From JBDLRH01 sp039800165 (lineage in GTDB: Bacteria > Pseudomonadota > Gammaproteobacteria > Burkholderiales > Burkholderiaceae_C), in contig JBDLRH010000015.1 of the NCBI GenBank assembly GCA_039800165.1, forward strand, positions 10,693 through 74,692: 64,000 nt of DNA. The letters are read 5' to 3'. Each line of letters begins with the position of its first letter. Within the stretch, counting starts at the first letter, position 1. Shown here one piece after another: positions 57,713 to 64,000 of this stretch. Under the pieces are notes generated by a model, which was given only the letters and a program-made list of their open reading frames with translations, searched no databases and was not told where the DNA came from. The translations under genes and the position numbers were made by a program.

Positions 57713-58690
57713 ATGACTTCCGAGACCTCCCTGCCGCCCGAGACCGGCCGCCGCGCGCGGCGTGCGCCGCGTGGCATGCGCCGCCACTCGGTGCGCTGGG
57801 TGGCCCGGCGGCGGCGGCACCTGCGGCAGCTGCCGCCCACGCTGCGTGCCCTGCTGTGGTCGATGCTGGCGGGCATGCTGTTCGTGGTGCTCAACTCGAC
57901 GATGCGCGCCCTGACGTTCGAGCTGCATCCGTTCGAGACGCAGTTCCTGCGCTACCTGGCCGGCACGCTGGTGTTGCTGCCCTGGGTGCTGCGCGACGGC
58001 TGGCGCGCCTACCTGCCGCGCGACATGCGCGGACAGTTCCTGCGCGGCGGCGTGCACACCTTCGGCCTGTGCCTGTGGTTCCTTGCAATCCCGCACATCA
58101 CCCTGGCCGACACCACCGCCATCGGCTTCACCACGCCGCTGTTCATCATGCTGGGCGCGTGGCTGGTGTTCAAGGAACCCATGCGCTGGGAGCGCTGGGT
58201 GGCCGCCCTCATCGGCTTTGGCGGCGTGCTGATCGTGGTGGCGCCCAAGCTCACGGGCGGCAACCTGTACAGCCTGCTGATGCTGGCCTGCTGCCCGGTG
58301 TTTGCGGCCTCGTTCCTCATCACCAAGCGGCTGACGCGCTACGAGACCTCAGGCGTCATCGTGCTGTGGCAGTCGATCACCGTCACCCTGCTGAGCCTGC
58401 CCTTTGCCATCCCGGTGTGGCAGGGCCCGAACGCGACGCAGTTGTGGCTGTTCCTGATCTGCGGCGTGCTGGGCAGTGCCGGCCACTACTGCCTGACGCG
58501 CTCGTACCGCATCGCCGACATCTCGGCATCACAGTCGGTCAAGTTCCTTGAACTGGTATGGGCCTCCATCGTGGGTTGGCTGATGTTTGCCGACGTGCCG
58601 AGCCAGTGGACGCTGGCAGGCGGCGTGGTGATCGCGGCATCTACCATCTGGATTGCGCGGCGCGAGGCGCGCATCGCTCGCGGCGACTGA
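57713..58690 (+). CDS. EamA/DMT family transporter
   Basis: Inner-membrane transporter (325 aa) with two EamA repeats, about ten membrane segments. A basic N-terminal tail (RRARRAPRGMRRHSVRWVARRRRHLR) precedes the first helix. The first repeat ends near APKLTGGNLYS and the second near AASTIWIARREAR. Members export amino acids, nucleotides or metabolites; the substrate here is unknown. It converges with the 5'-nucleotidase gene. Confidence 0.9.
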   Translation: MTSETSLPPETGRRARRAPRGMRRHSVRWVARRRRHLRQLPPTLRALLWSMLAGMLFVVLNSTMRALTFELHPFETQFLRYLAGTLVLLPWVLRDGWRAYLPRDMRGQFLRGGVHTFGLCLWFLAIPHITLADTTAIGFTTPLFIMLGAWLVFKEPMRWERWVAALIGFGGVLIVVAPKLTGGNLYSLLMLACCPVFAASFLITKRLTRYETSGVIVLWQSITVTLLSLPFAIPVWQGPNATQLWLFLICGVLGSAGHYCLTRSYRIADISASQSVKFLELVWASIVGWLMFADVPSQWTLAGGVVIAASTIWIARREARIARGD

Positions 58691-58698
58691 CGAAGCGC

Positions 58699-59598
58699 TC
58701 AGCCGCCGTTGGCCACACCGCTGGCCACATGCCCGGCAGGCACATGGCGCGCGGCCGAATCGACATGACCGGTCTGGTCGTCGAAGAAGAAGTCGGGCTC
58801 GAACTCGCGCAGGAACTCGCCCTTGGGCAGGCCGCCGAGGAACATGGCCTCGTCCACCTCCACCTGCCACTGCATCAGCGTGCGGATGGCGCGCTCGTGC
58901 GCCGGTGCACTGCGCGCCGTCACCAGCGCGGTGCGGATGCGCATGGCGGGCGTGCCCTCCTGCTGGAGCCGGTGCAGCGCCTCGAGCAGCGGCTTGAAAG
59001 GGCCATCGGACAGCGGCTGGGCGGCCTTGTCGCGCTCGTGTGCCTGAAAGGCATCGAGCCCGTGCGTCTGGTACACGCGCTCGGCCTCGTCAGAGAACAG
59101 CACCGCATCGCCGTCAAAGGCAATGCGCACCTCGTTGGGGTGCGCCTCGGTGGCCAGCGCCGAATGCGGGTACACCTGTGCGGCGGGCACCCCCGCGTCG
59201 AGCGCGGCGCGCACGTCGCTCAGGTGCGCTGACAGGAACAGGTTGGCGTTCAGCGGCTTGAGGTACTTCCACGGCGGCTGCCCGCGGGTGAAGCTGCCGC
59301 GCTGGATCGGCAGGCCGTAGTGCTGTGCCGAGCGGAACACCCGCATGCCCGACACCGGATCGTTGCGCGAGAGGATCACCACCTCCACCCGCTGCGCCTG
59401 CGCGTCGTTGAAGGCCAGCAGCTTCTTCACCAGCGAGAAGGCAACCCCCGGCTTGGCCGGCGTCTCCAGCCGCTCGAGCTGCAGCTCCATGTAGGCGCGG
59501 TCATTGGCCTGCTCGAAGACCTGGTTCTCTTCTTCGAAGTCGAACAGCGCGCGCGAGGAGATCGCGACGACCAGCTTGCCTTGCAGGGTTACTGCCAT
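58699..59598 (-). CDS. 5'-nucleotidase (cytosolic NT5C1-like family)
   Basis: Predicted nucleoside monophosphate phosphatase (299 aa) of the pfam 5-nucleotidase family. The first motif near LVVAISSRALFDFEEEN holds the DxE-type acids after ISSRALFD, SRNDPVSGMRVF and FLSAHLSDVRAAL are family marks, and late acids lie in FDGDAVLFSDEAE and FEPDFFFDDQTGH. It starts one base after the gspF stop (TGACATG), so the two are translated together. That partner is unexpected for a nucleotidase. Confidence 0.85.
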   Translation of the reverse strand: MAVTLQGKLVVAISSRALFDFEEENQVFEQANDRAYMELQLERLETPAKPGVAFSLVKKLLAFNDAQAQRVEVVILSRNDPVSGMRVFRSAQHYGLPIQRGSFTRGQPPWKYLKPLNANLFLSAHLSDVRAALDAGVPAAQVYPHSALATEAHPNEVRIAFDGDAVLFSDEAERVYQTHGLDAFQAHERDKAAQPLSDGPFKPLLEALHRLQQEGTPAMRIRTALVTARSAPAHERAIRTLMQWQVEVDEAMFLGGLPKGEFLREFEPDFFFDDQTGHVDSAARHVPAGHVASGVANGG

Positions 59599-59599
59599 G

Positions 59600-60829
59600 T
59601 CACTTCACCAGGGCGTTGAGCTGGATGATCGGCAGCATCACCGCCAGCACGATCACCAGCACCACCGCGCCCATGCCCACGATCATCAGCGGCTCGAGCA
59701 CGGTGGCCAGCTGCGTGGCGCGGCGCTGCACCTCGGCCGACAGCTGCTGCGCCGCACGCTGCAGCATGGCCGGCAGCTCGCCGGTTTGCTCGCCAAGCCG
59801 CGCAAACATCGGCAGCAGGCCCGGAAAGCGCTTCTTCTGTGCCAGCGCCGACGCCAGTGGCGCACCCTCGCGCACCATGTCCAGGGCATCCAGCGCATCG
59901 GCACGCATCGCGCGGTTGTTCAGCGTGGCCGCTGCGGCCTGCAACGCGCGCAAGATGGGCACGCCCGCCTGCGCCAGCATCGCCAGCGTGCCGGCAAAGC
60001 GCGCGGCGTTGTAGCCGCGGGCCAGCCGCCCGATCAGCGGCAGGCGCAGCCACGCGGCATCAAAGCGCTCGCGCAGCGCGTCGCTGCGCAGCGACACCTG
60101 CATCGCCACGCCGCCAGCCACCGCCGCGATCAGCAGCACCCAGCCGTAGCTGCGCACCGCTTCGCTGACTCCCAGCATGGCGCGGGTCAGCCAGGGCAGG
60201 GCACGCTTGCTGCCGGCGAACACGCCGGCGACCTGGGGCACCACATAGGTGACCAGAAACACCACGATCGCCAGCGCCACCACCGTCACGATGGCCGGAT
60301 ACAGCGATGCGCCGATCAGGCGCGAGCGCAGCGCCTGCTGCTCTTCCAGATCGTCGGCCAGACGAAGCAGCACGGCGTCGAGACGCCCGCCCTGTTCGCC
60401 TGCCGCCACCACCGCCACATAGATGTCGGCGAACTCGCGCGGATGACGCAACAGCGCACGCGCAAAGCTGGATCCGGCGTTGACCTCGGCGCGCAGGCTG
60501 GCACACAGGTTGCGCTGCGCTTCGGTCTCGGCCTCGTCGGCCAGCGCGGTCAGCGCCCGTTCGAGCGGCAGGCCTGAGGCCACCAGGCCGGCCAGCTGGC
60601 GCGTCCACACCGCCAGCGCGGTGCCGTTGAACACGCGGCGCTGCCATGCAGTGCGCGCGGGCTGCGCCTCGGCGGCGGGGTCGGTGCCGGCCGCCACCGG
60701 TTCCACCCGAAGCGGAACCAGGGTTTGCGCGCGCAACTGCCCGCGGGCGGCGCGGGCGGTGTCGGCCTCGAGCACGCCGCGTCGCAGCGCGCCCTGGGCG
60801 TCGAGCGCTTCGAACGAATACGCAGGCAT
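59600..60829 (-). CDS. gspF: Type II secretion inner-membrane protein GspF
   Basis: Platform protein of the T2SS (409 aa), the only core gene missing from the main locus 31 kb away. Two T2SF cytoplasmic domains (GTALAVWTRQLAGLVASGLPLERAL and FAGTALMLAQAGVPILRALQAAA-like region) alternate with three membrane segments. The last helix is VLEPLMIVGMGAVVLVIVLAVMLPIIQLNALVK, the family C-terminus. It lies 27 bases after a RidA gene and is coupled to a 5'-nucleotidase gene. Confidence 0.95.
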   Translation of the reverse strand: MPAYSFEALDAQGALRRGVLEADTARAARGQLRAQTLVPLRVEPVAAGTDPAAEAQPARTAWQRRVFNGTALAVWTRQLAGLVASGLPLERALTALADEAETEAQRNLCASLRAEVNAGSSFARALLRHPREFADIYVAVVAAGEQGGRLDAVLLRLADDLEEQQALRSRLIGASLYPAIVTVVALAIVVFLVTYVVPQVAGVFAGSKRALPWLTRAMLGVSEAVRSYGWVLLIAAVAGGVAMQVSLRSDALRERFDAAWLRLPLIGRLARGYNAARFAGTLAMLAQAGVPILRALQAAAATLNNRAMRADALDALDMVREGAPLASALAQKKRFPGLLPMFARLGEQTGELPAMLQRAAQQLSAEVQRRATQLATVLEPLMIVGMGAVVLVIVLAVMLPIIQLNALVK

Positions 60830-60856
60830 GGCGGCATTATCGGCCGCGCCGACGCT

Positions 60857-61249
60857 TCAGTCAGGCAGCACCGCAGTGACTTCGATCTCGACCTTGGCGC
60901 GCGCCTCGACCAGGCGGCTGACCTCCACGCAGGTCATCGCCGGAAAGCTCTTGCCCATCACCTCGCGGTAGGCCGCGCCCAGCTCGCGCAGGCGCGCCAC
61001 ATATTCGTCGCGGTCGGTGATGTACCAGGTCATGCGCGCCATGTGCTCGGGGCCGGCGCCGGCTTCGCGCAGCACCGCGGCCACGTTGCGCAGCGCCTGC
61101 GCGCACTGCGCGATGAAGTCATCCGACTCGAACTGCTGCTGCGCATTCCAGCCGATCTGGCCGCCAACGAACACCAGCGTGCCGCGCGCGGCGATGCCGT
61201 TGGCGTAGCCCTTGGGGGCCGCCCAGTCGGGCGGTTGGAGGGTCTTCAT
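60857..61249 (-). CDS. RidA family protein
   Basis: RidA/YjgF protein (130 aa). TLVFVGGQIGWNAQQQFES, QCAQALRNVAAVLREAG and MTWYITDRDEYVARLRELG are family marks; the late AKVEIEVTAV strand is present. The usual catalytic arginine position lies near VSRLVEARAKVEIE. It overlaps the CoA ligase gene by ATGA (61246-61249). In 2-aminobenzoyl-CoA clusters a RidA-type protein accompanies the ligase, probably for enamine or imine hydrolysis. Confidence 0.88.
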   Translation of the reverse strand: MKTLQPPDWAAPKGYANGIAARGTLVFVGGQIGWNAQQQFESDDFIAQCAQALRNVAAVLREAGAGPEHMARMTWYITDRDEYVARLRELGAAYREVMGKSFPAMTCVEVSRLVEARAKVEIEVTAVLPD

Positions 61250-62877
61250 GCGAGCTCCCGCAGCTTGAAGCGCTGCAGCTTGCCGGTTTCGGTGCGCGGC
61301 AGGCTGGGCACGAACTGCACCTCGCGCGGGTACTTGAAGGGCGCGATGGTGGCCTTCACATGGTCCTGCAGCGCCTTGGTCATTGCGTCATCGGCGGCAT
61401 GGCCGGGCTTGAGCACCACGAAAGCCTTGACGATCATGCCGCGCTCGTCGTCGGGCTTGCCGATCACGCCGCACTCGGCCACCGCCGGGTGCTTGAGCAG
61501 CGCGTCCTCCACCTCGGGGCCGCCCACGTTGTAGCCGGCGGTGATGATCATGTCGTCGGCACGCGCCTGGTAGAAGAAGTAGCCGTCGGCGTCCTGCATG
61601 AAGGCGTCGCCGGGGAAGTTCCAGCCGCCCTTCACATAGTTGGCCTGCCGTGTGTCGTCGAGGTAGCGGCAGCCGGTGGGGCCGATCACCGCCAGCTTGC
61701 CGATGGTGCCGCGCGGCACCTCGTGGCCCTCGTCGTCCACCACCTTGGCGGTGTAGCCTGGCACCACCTTGCCGATGGCGCCGCGCCGCACCTCACTGCC
61801 GGCCGAAGAGATGAAGATGTGAAACATCTCGGTGGCGCCGATGCCGTCGAGCATCTCCAGGCCGGTGGCGTCCTTCCACAGCTGCCGCGTGGCATCGGGC
61901 AGGCCCTCGCCGGCGCTCACGCAGTTCTTCAGCGTCGGGATGCCCATCTCGCGCGCGAACGGCGCCATCTGCCGGTAGAAGGTGGGTGCGGTGTAGCAGG
62001 TGGTGCAGCCCACCTCGCGCATCAGCTGCACCATGGTCTGCGGCGTGTAGGGCGCGTCCGGGAAGTACACCGAGGCGCCTGCCCACATCGGAAAGATCAG
62101 CAGGCCGCCCAGCCCGAAGGTGAACGCCAGCGGCGGCGAGCCCATCACGATGTCATCCGGCTGCGGCCGCAGCACATGGCGCGGCCAGCATTCGCAGGCG
62201 GCAAGGATGTCGCGGTGGCTGTGCACCGCGGCCTTCGGCTTGCCGGTGGTGCCGGAGGTGAAGGCCATCATCGCGATGTCGTCGGCCGCGGTGTCGCAGG
62301 CGCGGAAGTTCCCGTCCTTGGCAGCCGAGCGCACCGCCAGCGAACCCGGCTCGTTCATCAGGTTGAAGGGCACGATGGTGTGCAGAACGGCATGCTGTGT
62401 CTGCGCGGCCTTCAGCTCATCCAGCAGCTTCGCGTCGCACAGCGCGACCGTGGGCTGCGCCTTGGCGATGATGTCGCCCAGCTCCTTGGCGCGCAGCAGC
62501 GGCATCGTGGCCACCGCCACCAGGCCCGCCTTGACGACGGCCAGCCACGCCAGCGCCATGCCGATCGAGTTGCCACCGCGCAGCAGCACCCGCTGACCGG
62601 GCACAAGCCGCAGGTCCTCCACCAGCACCTGCGCGATGCGGTCCACGCGCTCCTTTGCATCGGCGTAAGTCAGCACGATCTGGGGCGAGCGCAGCATCGG
62701 GCGCTCCCCCCAGCCCTTGGCGATGGCGCCATCCAGCAGCCGCTCGACCAGGTTCAGGCGATCGGGCAGCTGCAGCTCGGGCAGGTCGTAGCGCAGCTGC
62801 GGCCACTGCGCACGCGCAGGCAGGCGATCGCGCACAAATGGATCGACCGCAACGGGGGAGGGCGAGGACGGGCTCAT
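61246..62877 (-). CDS. AMP-binding aromatic acid-CoA ligase (2-aminobenzoate/benzoate type)
   Basis: Acyl-adenylate-forming ligase (543 aa). The P-loop is MAFTSGTTGKPKAA, followed by LDGIGATEMFHIF, the YFFYQARADDMIITAGYN hinge region and the catalytic Lys in PRTETGKLQRFKLRE. This profile is that of benzoate- and 2-aminobenzoate-CoA ligases rather than acetyl-CoA synthetase. The start MSPSSPSP at 62877 has GGAG nearby and lies 4 bases after the acyl-CoA dehydrogenase stop. Substrate is inferred from subfamily and neighbours. Confidence 0.88.
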   Translation of the reverse strand: MSPSSPSPVAVDPFVRDRLPARAQWPQLRYDLPELQLPDRLNLVERLLDGAIAKGWGERPMLRSPQIVLTYADAKERVDRIAQVLVEDLRLVPGQRVLLRGGNSIGMALAWLAVVKAGLVAVATMPLLRAKELGDIIAKAQPTVALCDAKLLDELKAAQTQHAVLHTIVPFNLMNEPGSLAVRSAAKDGNFRACDTAADDIAMMAFTSGTTGKPKAAVHSHRDILAACECWPRHVLRPQPDDIVMGSPPLAFTFGLGGLLIFPMWAGASVYFPDAPYTPQTMVQLMREVGCTTCYTAPTFYRQMAPFAREMGIPTLKNCVSAGEGLPDATRQLWKDATGLEMLDGIGATEMFHIFISSAGSEVRRGAIGKVVPGYTAKVVDDEGHEVPRGTIGKLAVIGPTGCRYLDDTRQANYVKGGWNFPGDAFMQDADGYFFYQARADDMIITAGYNVGGPEVEDALLKHPAVAECGVIGKPDDERGMIVKAFVVLKPGHAADDAMTKALQDHVKATIAPFKYPREVQFVPSLPRTETGKLQRFKLRELA

Positions 62878-62881
62878 GCAA

Positions 62882-64000
62882 TCACTCCTGCAACAAGGCC
62901 TTGCCGATGATGAGTTGCTGGACTTCGGTGGCACCTTCGTAGATGCGCAGCGCGCGGATGTCGCGGTACAGGCTTTCGACCGCGCTGCCGACCTGTACCC
63001 CCAGGCCGCCGTGAATCTGCAGCGCCATGTCGATGACCTTTTGCGCGTTCTCGGTGGCGCCCATCTTGGCCATCGATGCCGCCACGCTGCGCTCTTTCAG
63101 GCCGGTTCTTTCGGCGGGGGTACCCAGCTGCGTGTCGCGCAGCCAGGCGGCGCGGTAGGTCTGCAGGGCAGCGGCATCGATCAATGCCGCCATCTCGCCG
63201 AGCTTGGCCTGGGTGAGCTGCAGGTCGGCCAGCGTGCCGCCAAACATCGGCCGCCGCCTGGCATGGGCCACCGCCTCGGCCAGCGCGCGGCGAGCAAAGC
63301 CGAGCGCCGCCCCGGCCACCGACGCGCGAAAGATGTCCAGCGTCTGCATCGCCAGCTTGAAGCCGCCACCGGCGGCGCCAAGCTGCGCCTCCAGCGGAAT
63401 GCGGCAGTCGCGCATCTGCAGCGTGGCCAGCGGGTGCGGCGCCATCACCTGGATGTGCTGCGACGCATCCAGCCCGGCGGACGACGCATCGACGATGAAG
63501 GCGCTGATGCCCTGCGTGCCGCGCGGCGCGTCGTCGGTGCGCGCGAACAGGCAGTAAAAGTCGGCGATGCCGCCGTTGCTGATCCAGGTCTTTGTGCCGT
63601 TGAGCGCCCAGCCCTGCAGCGTCTGCACCGCGCGCGTCTGCATCGCGGCCACGTCTGATCCGGCCTCGGGTTCGCTGAGGGCAAACGCTGCAATCTTCTC
63701 GCCGCGGCCCACCGCCGTCAGATATTGCTGGCGCTGCTCGGGCGTGCCGGCCAGGGTGATGGCGCCGCTGCCCAGGCCCTGCATCGCAAAGGCAAAGTCG
63801 GCCAGCGGTGAGTGAAAGGCCAGCGTCTCGCGCAGGATGACGAGGGCGCGCGAATCGAGCTGCGGCAGCGCACCGCCGAACTCGGCCGGCACGCAGTAGC
63901 GCAGCCAGCCACCCGCGCCGAGTGCGCGCACCCAGTCGCGGCAGGCCTGGCGGTCGTCCGATTCATCGATGTGCTGCGCTGCCGCCCAGCGCGCGAGCTG
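62882..64000 (-). CDS. Acyl-CoA dehydrogenase, partial
   Basis: Flavoprotein dehydrogenase with 372 visible residues and the stop; the first residues lie past the right edge, since the frame stays open to base 64000. FALSEPEAGSDVAAMQ and the helical C-terminal domain fit the family. LRIYEGATEVQQLIIGKALL carries the catalytic Glu position. It heads the operon with the CoA ligase, RidA, gspF and nucleotidase genes. In aromatic-acid clusters it oxidises a ring-reduced or ring-cleaved CoA thioester; the exact step is not clear. Confidence 0.9.
   Translation of the reverse strand, partial: QLARWAAAQHIDESDDRQACRDWVRALGAGGWLRYCVPAEFGGALPQLDSRALVILRETLAFHSPLADFAFAMQGLGSGAITLAGTPEQRQQYLTAVGRGEKIAAFALSEPEAGSDVAAMQTRAVQTLQGWALNGTKTWISNGGIADFYCLFARTDDAPRGTQGISAFIVDASSAGLDASQHIQVMAPHPLATLQMRDCRIPLEAQLGAAGGGFKLAMQTLDIFRASVAGAALGFARRALAEAVAHARRRPMFGGTLADLQLTQAKLGEMAALIDAAALQTYRAAWLRDTQLGTPAERTGLKERSVAASMAKMGATENAQKVIDMALQIHGGLGVQVGSAVESLYRDIRALRIYEGATEVQQLIIGKALLQE

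Overview
This window looks like chromosomal DNA of a high-GC betaproteobacterium of the order Burkholderiales, probably near Comamonadaceae. The reasons are two Bug-type (tripartite tricarboxylate) binding proteins, a gram-negative-type trimeric porin with the usual Comamonadaceae N-terminus, the tal-pgi pair, coq7, CIRCE-controlled groESL and uniformly GC-rich codon use. No rRNA, tRNA, CRISPR array, prophage or insertion sequence was recognised. Every gene called is intact except the two cut by the window edges.

Region 1 (1-8.5 kb, minus strand) is a nitrogen-scavenging operon. It starts with allophanate hydrolase (atzF), then an SsuABC/NitT-type ABC importer, then the atzG-atzE-atzH set, then a BMP-type ABC importer that runs off the left edge. 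A near-consensus sigma-54 promoter with a GntR-like palindrome over the predicted start point lies just before atzF, which fits nitrogen control. Region 2 (8.6-14.1 kb) holds a periplasmic-type glutathione peroxidase and a compact minus-strand module: Rieske oxygenase, MFS transporter, SAM methyltransferase, DSD1-type PLP enzyme, RidA. I do not recognise this as a known pathway, and it is the best candidate for a new one. Region 3 (14.2-19.1 kb) has a Rap1a/Tai-like secreted protein, a secreted intradiol dioxygenase coupled to a zinc-ribbon methyltransferase, and a P-type ATPase.

Region 4 (19.1-29.0 kb) is a type II secretion locus: gspC faces away from gspG-H-I-J-K-L-M-N-D-E. The missing gspF lies 31 kb away (59.6-60.8 kb) behind an aromatic-acid CoA ligase operon. 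Region 5 (29.0-35.8 kb) holds a cNMP/CBS/DUF294 regulator coupled to a DEDDh exonuclease with a REP-like hairpin over its start, then ilvA, an OsmC protein, coq7 and a porin with a strong terminator.

Region 6 (35.9-48.3 kb) has a DUF3047 lipoprotein, a seven-gene peptide-type ABC importer operon with two binding proteins and an M20 amidohydrolase inside it, an alpha/beta hydrolase with a Bug protein, and a second Bug protein. Region 7 (48.3-57.1 kb) is housekeeping: tal, pgi, groES-groEL under CIRCE, and a large BarA-like hybrid kinase. Region 8 (57.1-64 kb) has a DUF2237 gene with a tandemly duplicated 3' end, an EamA transporter, a 5'-nucleotidase, gspF, and a RidA / CoA ligase / acyl-CoA dehydrogenase set that suggests aminobenzoate-type degradation.
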